Assembly (NCBI RefSeq): GCF_042186555.1
Contig: NC_133326.1
Coordinates: 437,594,846-437,658,845, forward strand
Direction of reading: 5' to 3'
Origin: Aquarana catesbeiana
Taxonomy: Eukaryota > Chordata > Amphibia > Anura > Ranidae
Length of the DNA stretch: 64,000 nucleotides
Below the pieces are notes generated by a model. The model did no database searches. It was not told the origin of the DNA and saw nothing but the letters and a program-made list of their open reading frames with translations. Positions 31,925 to 43,204 of this stretch are shown here, piece by piece (positions within the stretch are counted from its first letter, which is position 1; every line of letters starts with the position of its first letter). Position numbers and translations under genes: made by a program.

Positions 31925-33200
31925 GCTATGTTCATCATAACCCCTATATTACACCATTCCACCTGTATAGTCCTTGTTTTTGTATCTAACCATCTGTACT
32001 AATTGTTGCTTGTGGGGCTTCCTTTCCTTTATGGCATCTGGGCACAGGTATTTGTCTAAGTATCATATTTCAAACCCCTGTCTCACTATTTACATAATGT
32101 CAATGTTTACATTACATTTGTTCTCATTGTATTTATTTTATTTTGTTTGCATTTCCCTCTTAGGGACTTCTCCCTGTATGTTCAACTTGTGCTTCAGCCG
32201 ACCATCTGAATTGCCTGGCACACAAAGCCGCCTGGTTATCTAACCATAGGCGGCGTCTTGGAGGCTGATGGACGTCTTACATCATCGCCCACAGCCTCAA
32301 TCTTGCCACTCCGGTGGACATGCGCAGTCCGCCGGTGAGGCTTACTGTGTCGTGGGCTGGGTGTGCGTTACGCTGCTCCGACGCGCAGACGTTTACGCAT
32401 GCGCGGTGGTGGCCGCGCCATGCACACCCAGTTCAGGGGGCTATCATAGGATCTCCCAGCAGTCTCCTCCCCAACATCAGCTGTTTGCAACTAAGTTGCG
32501 CCAGCTGATTTGGGATCAGCTGCCATATATACACAACCAGCGCACTCCCACATCTAGTACTTGCTTGCTGGATGTCGGAACGTGCGGCTGGCTCCTCTAA
32601 AGTCTTTACAACCAAGGTAAACATCATTTATCATTACTTTTAAACACTGCTTTTAACGCATACAAATCAGTGGGTAGATTTTCTTAAGATATTTTTCTCT
32701 GGGATTAACCAAACCCTATGCGATATACCCAATACGCTCCTGTATTCAATTCTGTAACTATCTTCCAATTGATGGATCCAGGTTTAAATTAAGTCCCCTT
32801 TTTGATATATAATTTATTTTCTTTGTCCTTTCCATTATTATTATGATAATATAAAAATATATATTTTCCCTCATCTATTTTGAGTGGTTCCAGTCACTGA
32901 AAATATATTAAAAATGTATTTTTAAGCCTATCCTGACACATGGGGCCTGATGTCTAAGAAATATGCCTACTCTATATAGCAGATCTTCTTTTTCATCTTA
33001 TTTTTTTTACCCATTGGTAGATCTGTATTACAGTACTGGCCACACCAACTTCTTAAGTTTATTGATGTACATTGACAAATAGGCATATCACTTGTAATTT
33101 TTAAGGCTACCAATATAAGTACATCTTTGTTGACCTGCCCATTTACCTTTGTAGTTGCTGTTGTTGGTCTCCCACTTCGCCTGGCTGCCAGCCTCACCAG
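31925..33200 (-). repeat. Inner inverted arm of the PLE (right)
   Basis: Reverse complement of 25606-26845. Both arms encode the same conceptual peptide (VVKTLEEPAAR, IQQASTRCGSALVVYIWQL), which reflects sequence identity and not a gene. Confidence 0.92.
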
Positions 33201-33332
33201 CTAATTTTTATTTTAATCATGTTTAATTATTAATAAAATACAATCTATTGTTATTATATTACTCTTGTATATTTCTAGTATAACACTATTAGTTGCCTAA
33301 AAAGTCCATTTAGGGGAACTCCTTTTCTTGTC
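33201..33332 (-). repeat. Outer inverted arm of the PLE (right)
   Basis: Pairs with 19367-19490. Here it is directly joined to the inner arm, whereas at the left end about 590 bp of extra sequence plus the piggyBac element lie in between. Confidence 0.9.
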
Positions 33333-33343
33333 TTAGATACTGG

Positions 33344-34971
33344 ATGTGGCACTTTCAAGCATAGATTTGCCATTCACTTTCTCTCTTTGTATACTGGGTA
33401 TCTGACCCCCCCCCATATGGTAGAGGCCGATCTCCCTCCTAGCTTCAGAGTAGTGGGCGCTCCGGGCTTGGTGACAGGTGGAGGCTGGAGGAGACACCGA
33501 GGCAGGGTTAGAAATTGTTACTCGCACTGGCAGGGTCGTGTGGTCAGAAGCAGTGCAGAGCCTCGGACCCGATGAGTAAAACACTAGCAGTGTCATGAAA
33601 TCTGGTTGTCAGTCTACTGTAGTTTGACAACAGTCATTTTCACTCCCCCTATGATCTGTCAGCAGTCTCCTGTAACTTGGCAGCAAGTTTTAGCAGTCTC
33701 CAATACTCTGCTGTAGCCTGGCAGCAGTCTTTAGGCTGTTTATTGTAACCTGGCAGCTGCCTTCAATACTCTCCTTGAACCTGGCAACAGTCTCTAGCAG
33801 TCACCTGTAATCTGGAGGCAGTCTCTAGGCAACAACTATATGGCAGACATCCCAGAAATTGGAGGTTTCTGACAGTCACCTGTCATCATCATGCCAGCCA
33901 ATCCTGGCCCTTTGTCCTGCAGCCGGTGTTTCAGTTTTGGGTGGATGCCAATGGACTTAACCAAAGGCCAAATTTAGGACACATCTTGGCAGACTCCAAT
34001 AGTGAGATTTCTGCTTTTGAGTTCCCAACTCCACCCCTTGAAGACAATGCAGCAGGAGGAGGGAAAATCTCTTGGAAACATATCCACCAAAAACTGAACT
34101 ACACTTTTCCAGTAGTCTCTAATCCAGCCAGCATGTGATCTCATTGGACCTCTCATGGTGTCTGCTGGCCCCAATAAAAACCTACATACATTGTACATGA
34201 CGGGTACATGGAAACTTAACAACACTGAGCAGAAAGTCTCTTCTCATTGGCTTTTTCCGCCAGCAACTGCTGAGATGAAATTAGTACAGCACACTGAGAT
34301 CATATTATTCTCAGCCAATTACTAGTGAGCAGAATGTACAACCTATATCCTATATCAGGAGTCTCCAAATTATGGCTTGCAAGCCACATCTGACCCACGG
34401 CAACACCGGCTGGCTGGCTGAGGATACACCGCTCGGTGTATTGTAATATGGAGACATACAGCCAGGCATCCCTGATTGTAAGAGGGAATTCTGCTGGACA
34501 TTCCTGGATGTAAGCAGATGTATGGGGAGATGACTATGGTGGGTACTCATGGTTGTAAGGGGGGGGTGACTCTTATGGGCATACATTGATGAAAGAGGGA
34601 ACCCTGCTGGGCACTCCTGGTTGTGAGGGGAGCAAGGGGGGAACATGAAAGGCACTCCTGGCTGTAAGTGTGTGGGGGGGGGGGGACACTGCTGGGCACT
34701 CCTGGCAGTGGTCAGTTAGGTGAGTGTAGGAATCAGGTGGATCTGTGTAGTCTCCACCTCCACCATATACATGGGCAGGGCAAAGTGGGTGGAGTCACCA
34801 CCCCAGTGTGAAAGGGATCAAAGGCTTTCTCACACTGGCAGAAGACTTTAATTATACTTATGGCACCTTATCTTCTGCATATAAGACACCATCATTGATA
34901 ACACCTTGCTTTCATACTATACTGCTGTCCATTTATTCGATGAGTTCTCTAACCCTGACCGTTACTGGAGC
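33344..34971. other. Intron-like interval with degenerate short repeats
   Basis: 33620-33830 holds loosely repeated CTGGCAGCAGTCTCTAG/CTGTAACCTGG units. 34470-34720 holds loosely repeated GGGCACTCCTGGTTGTAAG units. No gene or exon recognised. Confidence 0.45.
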
Positions 34972-34975
34972 TTAA

Positions 34976-35401
34976 AGCGGAGGTGCGCCCACCCTACGAA
35001 AAATTAAAAGTCAGCAGCTACAAATACTGCAGCCGCTGACTTTTAATATATGGACACTTACCTGTGCAGGGAGTCCGCGATGTTGGCACCGCAGCCATCT
35101 TCAGATCGGCTTTTGGGTGCAACCACTGCCATTGCTGGTAAGGGAACCCAGCAGTGAAGCCTTTTGGCTTCACAGCCGGTTCCCTACTGCGCATGCGTAA
35201 AGCGCGCTGTGCTTTCTAATTGGCCTGGGGGCGGGGGAAGGCCAAACTTCCCGAGAGACAATGCCGCGGCTCTGTCTCCCGGAAGTGGGGAAGGGGACCT
35301 GTCAAAAACAGGTCCCCCCCCCCCGAAAGGTGACAAATGTGGAACTGGAGGGGGGGGGGAGGCGAACAACCGGAACTTCCACTTTTGGGTGGAACTCCGC
35401 T
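34976..35401. mobile_element. TTAA-flanked MITE
   Basis: The ends AGCGGAGGTGCGCCCACC and GGGTGGAACTCCGCT are imperfect inverses, with TTAA at 34972-34975 and 35402-35405. The GC-rich interior is open in several frames by composition only. Confidence 0.75.
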
Positions 35402-35405
35402 TTAA

Positions 35406-36065
35406 ATGGAGCTCAGCTGCAGGGAGGTTTTAGCTATAGCATTGCTTTTTTTTTCTTATAACTCCACCCTAGCAATCCGAGAAGCCCACAAATGTGTAGT
35501 CAGATTTTAAACATGCGTTTAGGCTTCAGAAAGTGGCCCAAATAACCATTCGCCTGACCAGGTTCTGAACCTGTAATTTGCAAATAGTCAGTGATCTCTT
35601 CAGAACATTAAACTTCTTTACAGTAGCCTACCTTTAGTAATAGTAATCCTATTATAAATATTGAAACAAACCCAGCCAGAGTTCCTCAAACCAGGAATTT
35701 TATCACTTCTCAGACTGGAAAAAAAAGCAGACAAGTAGACATTAAAATAGAAAAGTGAGCGGGGAATCTCATTAAAAACTGGTAGTTATTACAAAAATAT
35801 GAATAAATACCAGTTTTTAATGAGATCCCGCACTCCTGCTTTTCTAACTTTTTATGCCAGCAACAATCAGCCTGGATCTTTTTTGAAGGTAGCTGCAGGA
35901 TCTCTCAAACGCCAGTACAGTCTTCTTTCCTGCCTTTGGGATGAACTGCTGTTTCCACAATTGACGGTGGAGATTGTGAAATGATACTGTACTGTGTGCT
36001 ATAGTGGTTGTTGTTGTAACGTAGATATTAAGACATACAGACATACCTAAAATAATTAAGTTTAC
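35406..36065. other. Unclassified interval
   Basis: Contains a local inverted repeat (TCTCATTAAAAACTGGT at 35768 and ACCAGTTTTTAATGAGA at 35809). No gene recognised. Confidence 0.4.
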
Positions 36066-36069
36066 TTAA

Positions 36070-36574
36070 AGTGTTATTAAACCCACAACAATAAAATTAG
36101 TCTGTGTATGCAGTAAAGCATGTTTGTTATACTCTGTGAAACCTATTGGGTTAATCCTCTACATTGCGTAAAAAGGCTGTTTGATCCTGTCTTCTGTGAT
36201 CCTTCCCTTCTTCCACAGTCCCCAAACCATCTCCTAAAAGAAGCCTTGGGGGCAAACTGCACATGCTCAGTTTGGTGTGTATTTCTAGAGAGTTTTTCTT
36301 TTTTTTTTCTTGGGAGAGTGCATGTGATCAGCACAGGGGCAATCATCAGTGTCCAGACAGAGGGTCAGGGGTCCTGCAGCCTTATAGGAAAAGCAGGGTA
36401 GAATGAAAGCTCCTCTTACAAGATGTAACCAGACACTGATAGAAGTCACAAGACTGCTCTAACTGCTGATTAAAAAAGGTATTTTAGCAGTTACTAAAAC
36501 TACTTCATTTCCATGTTCTGTGTATTGTGGGAGACCAGATAGAGTGAATGCAGGGTCCTGGGTTTAGTAACACT
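36070..36574. mobile_element. TTAA-flanked MITE
   Basis: The ends AGTGTTATTAAACCC and GGGTTTAGTAACACT are near-perfect inverses, bounded by TTAA at 36066-36069 and 36575-36578. Confidence 0.8.
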
Positions 36575-36578
36575 TTAA

Positions 36579-37876
36579 GATCTCCCCACCAGGGAGAGAA
36601 CAAATTAAATCTCCCACAGAGGAACCAAAATGCACCCTATCCTCTTCACCACCCGGAAAGCCCTAGGCCCAGGCGGTAAGCATGACAGAGTGAGTTTAGG
36701 TTTACATTTATGAGGCTGTGGTTGATGCGGTTGATTTCAGGCACGTTTTGCGTTTTTAAACCCGTGTTTTTGTTTTCGTGCATTCTGTGTTTTTTTTTCT
36801 CTTTTTAAACAAGCACTATATATAGCTGGTTGCTAAGTAGTGGGCCAGGAAGTCGGCCACCGCGTCCTTAAGAACTGATGAGTCATCAGCTGTCAGCGGG
36901 GTTCCCTGCTGACAGCTGAATGTAAAAAAAAAGAATTGCTGCCAAAAAAAAAAATCAAATTTCAAAAATTTCAAAACCCTAATAATTCTCCCTGTATAAA
37001 GAAAACAAAAACATACTTACTAGTCCATGCATTGTCTTCCTTGCAGTCAAAGTTCTCCTTCTCCACTCCTGCATCATCGTTTTACTGTGTATGCGCGCAC
37101 ACACTGTGGGTCTCTCCCATGTCCCATAGATTTTGAGAGACTTGTGGTGTGTCAACATGCATGGAATCTTGAACTGAAGCACTGCCTCCTGGGAGGTAAC
37201 ATAGACCTCTAAGGAGGCAACAGGTGGCTGGACAAACGTTCCTTATGTAGGCAAGTATTCAGGAACTGAAACTAAGCAAGTATTAAAACAAAAAGTGTTA
37301 ACTGGTTAAAGTAATATTCCAATTATGTTAGATTTGGGGGGCGAGGCAGAGGAGAGGAAGTGCTTTTCATTGGTGAGCATCCACTTAAGATACTCGTAAA
37401 GAAGAGGCAAGGATTGCCTGATCCAAGCCACTTTTGTTTAACTCAGATGACGATCTTGTGTTGGTTGGTGCCTGCCTGCTTGTCATGTGGAAGTAGCAAT
37501 GATTAGAAAACCTGTTACACACATTGATGTGGTCCAGCAACATTCTCTCCTGCTCTTCTTTCCCCACTGTGTTCCTTCTCTATTCACGTAAGATTGCAAG
37601 ATTTACAGTCTTAAACACACCTGACGGTCATACCCTGCCTGCATGACCAAATGGGTGGCTTTAATCTCAAGAATATAGTTTTGGGTTTGAGACATCAGTG
37701 TTCATACTGACTCCCAAGTATTTTAAACCACAGCAGACCTAGACAACCAGATAGATTTAGGCTTAATATTGAATAGGCATAAGGTGTTTTTTTAATGGCG
37801 TGTCTCATTGTTTAATTTTATGCTGTTGGAAAAGTTTTAGCTCTATAAAAATTATTTGTTGCCTTTTTCTTTGCAG
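36579..37876. other. Intron-like interval before the jade2 coding exon
   Basis: No element ends recognised. The final bases form a splice acceptor: a T/C-rich tract then TTTGCAG ending at 37876. Confidence 0.5.
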
Positions 37877-37934
37877 ATGGAGGAAAAGCGGAGGAAATGT
37901 TCAGTAAGCAGTGATGACTCCGACACCACTGACA
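37877..37934 (+). CDS. jade2: jade2 first coding exon (JADE2/PHF15 residues 1-19 plus first base of codon 20)
   Basis: The exon runs from an ATG directly after the acceptor TTTGCAG to the donor GTAAGA (37935). It encodes MEEKRRKCSVSSDDSDTTD plus the first base of a Ser codon. This matches, with conservative changes, the start of vertebrate JADE2, whose human form I recall as beginning MEEKRRKYSISS. JADE2 is a nuclear PHD-finger protein that scaffolds the HBO1 (KAT7) acetyltransferase complex with ING4/5 and MEAF6, and has been reported as an E3 ligase for the demethylase LSD1. This short acidic/Ser-rich N-terminus precedes the conserved domains. The 58-nt exon ends in phase 1 and joins exactly to the exon at 56720. 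Any upstream 5' UTR exon is not recognisable here. Confidence 0.9.
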
Positions 37935-38747
37935 GTAAGACATATTCTTTTTCTGCAGTTGTGCTGAACAACTAAGAACTGAATTTGAAGTATAAAACCA
38001 CTTAGAATCCCTAACCCAAATCTTTATTTAAGAGAAAAAATAACATGTTATAGCAAACCTATTCAGTAAGGTTGAAATATATATATATATATTGCACATG
38101 TCCTCAAGAAGCTTATAAGTACAAATGATAAAGAAAAAATGTAAGGCATTATAACCATAGGACTTTCCTCCAAAGGAATTGAGAAGCAGCCAGGAATACA
38201 TAACTACTGACTCATTCATTGAGCGATCCCAACAAGGAAACCCAGAATCCAGACCTAGTTTTACAAAAACATAGATAAAGTAAACCAAGAAAGGTATTAG
38301 TTTACAGTCTAGGTAGCCAAACTGGATCAAATACAGGGGGAGTAGGGCACAAAAAACCTTCATCTAACCTCCCACAGCACATCACCATGACGAGAGCCAC
38401 TCCAGAGCATGTTGAAACATCAAGAGGGAGAATCAGCATCATCCTCATGAGAGGTGACCTCCCCCACAATAATGACATTCATTTTGTATGTCAGTCCAAT
38501 GCATTAAAAAATAAAATGTGAACCGAGTTTCAGAAATAAGAGAATGTAGTTTACACACTAAGGAGGGAAAGAAGAAAAAAAAGGAACAGGTACTTGCCTT
38601 AACTTCTCACAAAACAAAAAAAATATAATTGCTCACACCAAGTCCGCCACTCTGTTAAAGCAAAAATAATAGCAGACTAAAAAAGAGGGGGAAAGAGTGT
38701 GGGGGGATAAGAGATGGCCTTATCAGTCGCCAAAAGTAAGCCTTATC

Positions 38748-41700
38748 TCACTGCTGTTGAGGCTGAATATGCCGTCGGAGGGATGGTTCCGCCAATTCTA
38801 GCAATGCCAAGTCTGGACTGGATGATACTCGTCGCAGATCGTAAATGTATTCTAGCCATAATGCCCAGATGTTGGTAAATCGCTCACGGGTGCCTTTACA
38901 GGTCGCAATCCAATCTTTAGCTTCCCCGATCTCATTCACCCCACAGATCCACTCCACCCAGCCAGGAATATGCGCGCGCTTCCAATAAATTGGGAGCAAA
39001 CGTTTGGCTGCATTCAACAAGTGAGGCAAAACACTCCCCTTATACTGGCTAATCGGTAGAGGAGGGATGTGGAATAGAAAATTGATCGGAGAAAGGGGGG
39101 TATCGAGAACAAGGATTTCATTTATCTGAGCCTTAACATCAACCTAAAAGGGTATGATCACAGGACATTCCCACCACAGATAAAATAGCGTACCTCGTTG
39201 ACCACAGTTTCTTCAGCGCAAATAAGAAGTAGAGGTATATATTTGTGACAAATCAGCGGGCACCCAGTACCAGCATGAAAGAATACAGGCATACCCCACT
39301 TTTAAGTACACAATGGGGTTTATTTACTAAAGCTGGAATATGCAAAATCAGGCTCCCTTCTGCATAGAAACCAAGGAGCTTCTAACCTCAGTTTGTTCAA
39401 TTAAGCTTTGGTAATAAAACCTGGAAGCTCCTTGGTTTCTATGCAGAAGTGAGCCTGATTTTGCACTTTCCACCGTTCGTAAATAAACCCCATTGTGTAC
39501 TTAAAAGTGGGGTATGTCTGTATTATAATTTGTCTCCTGTGTTTTGGAGTCAATTGAGCTAGAATGAGTAAGCTGGTACAAGTGAGTCAGCTGAGTTGTG
39601 GTAAACTCAATCCCCAAGTCCCTTTCCCATGCTCGTATATATGTGGGCTTGACATTAGAAATAGCAGAACCCAGCCGTTTGATAGAGTTCAGAAAACATA
39701 TGCGGTGTAGATTCCTCCACTATGAAAAGAGTTTCAAAAGAAGTGAGAGGATATATCTCCAATAGTACAGCCATGTACCTGAAAGAAGTGGTGAAGTTGT
39801 CTGTACCTCCAGAAGCCCATATGTGAACCACCATGTCACATCTGCAAAGACTCGTAGGCCAATAGCTTACAACTTTTCATGAGCTTACCACAGCTGGTAT
39901 TGCCATCGTCAATCCAAGGCCCATAGAAGGCCATTTGTTCCCAGAGGGGATCCATAGAAACACCTCTAACGGAGCCAGAGGGGGCCAGATTCAGCATCTG
40001 GTTAATCCGGTCCCAGACTTTAGGAGCATGTGTTAAGGGGGATGTACTATCTGACAATCCTCTATGCTCCCAAGACAACCATGGGGCATACGATAGGTTC
40101 CTGCCTGCCATACACTTCTTCAAGGAAACACAGAGCTTCGATTGAGTATGGAAATGCCAGTTTAAGTTTCACTGGAGAACAATATCCCTATAATATCTTC
40201 GTATGTCTGGGATTCCCAAACCGCCTATGTGTTTTGAGCGTCTTAGCACTCTCAGAGCGATTTGTGGTCTCCTCGCATTCCAGACAAACCCGGATAGCAA
40301 GCTAGATAATTGGGCGAAGAAGCTTCTGGGCAAAGGCACAGGAATCATCTGCAGGTAGAAAATTACCCTTGGAAGGATATTCATTTTTATAATGTTCACC
40401 CACTCCAACCATGTAAAGGCTGTCTTAGTCCATGATAAGTCATGCCTGACCGTAGCCAATAATGTAGGATAATTGGCAGCGTATAGGGTGTCAAAACAGT
40501 CAGTGAGCTGAATACCCAAATATCGCAAAAAGGACTTAGCCCAAGTAAAGGGGAAAGCAGACTGAAGGTTACTTGCTTAACGAGGAGGTCACCTGAATGG
40601 GTAGGATCTCTGATTTTGCAAAGTTAATCTTAAAATTGGAAAATGTCTCAAAGTGCTGAAGTTCTCGCAACAGGTTAGACAATAAGATCAGGGGATCCAT
40701 AAGATGAAATAGTACATCGTCCGCATAAACTGACAGCTTATGTTCAGTGTTTCCAGCTTTCAAACCCCTAATATCAGGGTTCGCGCGCACAGTGCATAAA
40801 AGAGGCTTGAGAACCAGAGCAAAGAGTGGTGAGGGGCCATTCCTGATCGAGAACCTGGAGGAGAAAAATCTGTTAACTTTTACCTAAGCACTTGGCGTAG
40901 AATACAGAGCCATGGTCCAAGCTAACATATTCTTTCCCAATCCCAGGGTTTCCAACACCGCCCTAAGGTAAGACCAATCGATGTGGTCAAATGCTTTTTC
41001 TGAATCTGTGGAGAGAATCAGGTAAGGTAAAGGCTCCCTACAGTCCCTGGCCCAGTGTATGAGTTGGATAGCCCTGATATAATTATCTCTGGCTTTGCGG
41101 CCAACTATAAATCCCGCTTGGTCTGGATGTATAATATGGGGCATGAAATGTTTCAAGCGATTTGCCCTCATTTTTGCTAAATTTTTATATCTACTTTAAG
41201 TAGGGATATGGGCGGTAGCTTTGTGGTACAGTAGGGTCTTTACCTTCCTTCGGGATCACTGAAATGTGTGCCAATAGGGTCTCCGTGGGAATTTGATTGC
41301 CCCTTGCTATGGCAATAAAGTGTCTGTACAAGGGTCCCGACAATAGTGGGAGAAACGTATTATAATATGCCTTAGTAAACCCATGCGGGCCAGGACTTTT
41401 TCCATTAGGCAGGGACTTCACTGTAGATTTGATTTCAGTAAGAGTAATGGGAGACTCGAGGGTGGTTCTTTGTTCGTCCATCAGGTGAGGTAGGCCAGCT
41501 GTGGCCAAGTAGTCATGGATACTAGCCAGCTTAACTGCCTGGGCACCTGGAGATAGGTCTGAGCTTAATTGTACAGTTTAGCATAATAATCGCAGAACCC
41601 CAAGGCAATTTTAGAGGGTTGGACCACTACCTCTCTGGAGTAAGAGTGAAGTTTATGATAGCATACAACCACATTTATTTCTGTGTTCATAGAATTTATG

Positions 41701-42110
41701 AGATAGGTAGCGATAGTGGTTACAGACTTGGCAGTCCAGCAAGTGTGAAAAGAGCTCTCGAAGTTCAGTCTACATGGACAGTGCCTCTGGGTCTCCACTA
41801 TGCTTTTGCCGAAGTTCGGCCTGTTGAAGGACACAAAGCACCCTTTGAAAATCAGCCTGGCATGCTTTCTTAAGCTTAAAACCTAAGGAAATCAATTCTC
41901 CCCTCACTAAAGCCTTGTGGGCTTTCCAGACAATCCCTTCGATAAGGTCTTCTGTAGTATTTTCTTCGAAAGAATGGGTCAATACCTTGGTGACCCTTGA
42001 AATCACTGCAGTATCATCTAAGAGATTCTCGTTCAGCCGCCAAGACCAGGCCCTATGGGTGCCTGTTGACAAAGCGGGAGTAAAAGTGACCGGCGCATGG
42101 TCTGAGATGC
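38748..42110 (-). pseudogene. LINE A ORF2 (endonuclease tail, reverse transcriptase, C-terminal region)
   Basis: On the minus strand the translation begins with ISDHAPVTFTPAL, the last motif of an APE-type endonuclease. It then shows SPGPHGFTKAYYNTFLPLL, ISVIPKEGKDP, DQAGFIVGRKARDN, STDSEKAFDHIDW (palm motif A) and LSVYADDVLFHL (motif C, YADD). Motif B (normally GTRQGCPLSP) is largely lost near 40800-40870. The C-terminal part continues through LEWVNIIKMNILPRVIFYLQ to LLNAAKRLLPIYWKRAHIPG at about 39020. There are at least six frameshifts or stops. Such proteins nick DNA and reverse-transcribe their own RNA at the nick; this one cannot. Confidence 0.85.
39286..39519. mobile_element. TA-flanked palindromic MITE in LINE A
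   Basis: TA at 39284-39285 and 39520-39521 flanks inverted ends CAGGCATACCCCACTTTTAA and TTAAAAGTGGGGTATGTCTG. The palindrome continues inwards through ACACAATGGGGTTTATTTAC and further, so most of the 234 bp is self-complementary. TA duplication suggests mobilisation by a Tc1/mariner transposase. Confidence 0.85.
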
Positions 42111-42144
42111 TAAATCTCAGACCAATTGGATTTAGGTCTAGACT

Positions 42145-42960
42145 TTAATTGGGTCCTTCTAACACATGAATATGCTTTGATCTAAACCATTCCATTGTAG
42201 CTCGGGCTGTATGTTTAGGGTCGCTGTCTTTTGCAGACTCTAACAGGTTTTTTTCTAGGATTGCGCTGTATCCATCCATGGCTCCATCCATCTTCCCATC
42301 AACTCTGACCAGCTTTCCTGTCCCTGCTGAAGAAAAGCATCCCCACAACATGATGCTGCCACCACCATGTTTCACGGTGGGGATGGGGTGTTCAGGGTGA
42401 TGTGTAGTGCTAGCTTTCCACCACACGTAGCGTTTTGCTTTGAGGCCAAAAAGTTCAATTTTGGTCTCATCTGACCAGAGCACCTTCTTCCACATGTTTG
42501 CTGTGTCGCTCACATGGCTTCTCGCAAACTGCAAATGGGATTACTATGGCTTTCTTTCAACAATGGCTTTCTTCTTGCCACTCTTCTCTAAAGGACAGAT
42601 TTGTGGAGTGCACGACTAATAGTTGTCCTGTGGACAGATTCTCCCACCTGAGCTGTGGATCTCTTCAGCTCCTCCAGAGTTACCATGGCTGCTTCTCTGA
42701 TCATGCTCTCCTTGCCCGGCCAGTCGGTTTAGGTAGACGGCCATGTCTTGGTAGGTTTGCAGTTGTGCGATACTCTTTCCATTTTCGGATGATGGATTGA
42801 ACAGTACTCCGTGAGATGTTCAAAGCCTGCTTTAAACTTTTCCACAACTTTATCCCTGACCTGTCTGGTGTGTTCCGTTGCCTTTATGATGCTGTTTGTT
42901 CACTAAGATTCTCTAACAAACCTCTGAGGGCTTCACAGAACAGCTGTATTTATACTGAGA
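42145..42960 (-). pseudogene. Tc1 transposase G
   Basis: On the minus strand the catalytic segment (42534-42145) reads KVLWSDETKIELFGLKAKRY, then PIPTVKHGGGSIMLWGCFSS and SDPKHTARATMEWFRSKHIH. The first and second catalytic aspartates are therefore present, although the NDN preceding the second is altered (SAKDSDPKH). The third motif is just lost at the truncation. The N-terminal DNA-binding half can be followed in broken frames to about 42960. Inactive because of truncation and frameshifts. Confidence 0.85.
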
Positions 42961-43204
42961 TTAAATTACACACAGGTGGACTCCATTTACTAATTAAGTG
43001 ACTTCTGAAGGCAATTGGTTCCACTAGACTTTAGTATCAGAGAAAAGGGGGCTGAATACAAATGCACACCACAATTTTCAGATATTTTTTTGTAAAAAAT
43101 GTTAAACATTTATCATTTTCCTTCCACTTCACAATTATGTGCCACTTTGTGTTGGTCTATCACATAAAATTCCAATAAAATACATTTACGTTTTTGGTTG
43201 TAAC

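Larger units (their letters stand above)
19367..33332 (-). mobile_element. Penelope-like retroelement (PLE) with long inverted terminal arms
   Basis: The minus strand encodes, in order, an N-terminal region, a PLE-type reverse transcriptase and a GIY-YIG endonuclease, the hallmark pair of endonuclease-bearing Penelope elements. The coding part is bounded by inverted arms: 25606-26845 pairs with 31925-33200, and 19367-19490 with 33201-33332. The same heptamer ATACTGG lies outside both ends (19353-19359 and 33337-33343), a possible TSD. About 590 bp of the left arm has no partner in the right arm. Later insertions are a 5.5-kb piggyBac element in the left arm and two MITEs in the coding part. 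All frames are broken, so the copy is dead. Confidence 0.85.
38030..42111 (-). mobile_element. L1/Tx1-type LINE A, 5' truncated and decayed
   Basis: The minus strand carries an L1-clade ORF2 from just inside the end of the endonuclease domain to the C-terminus. The 5' edge (42111) is an abrupt junction with Tc1 G. The exact 3' end is not clear; 38030 is an estimate based on the A/T-rich tract there. A TA-flanked palindromic MITE (39286-39519) has inserted in it. Confidence 0.75.

Noticed and set aside
26168..32627. Matching 64-residue frames on opposite strands (IQQASTRCGSALVVYIWQL)
   Set aside because: They reflect the PLE inverted arms; no known domain, and the DNA identity extends far beyond the frames.
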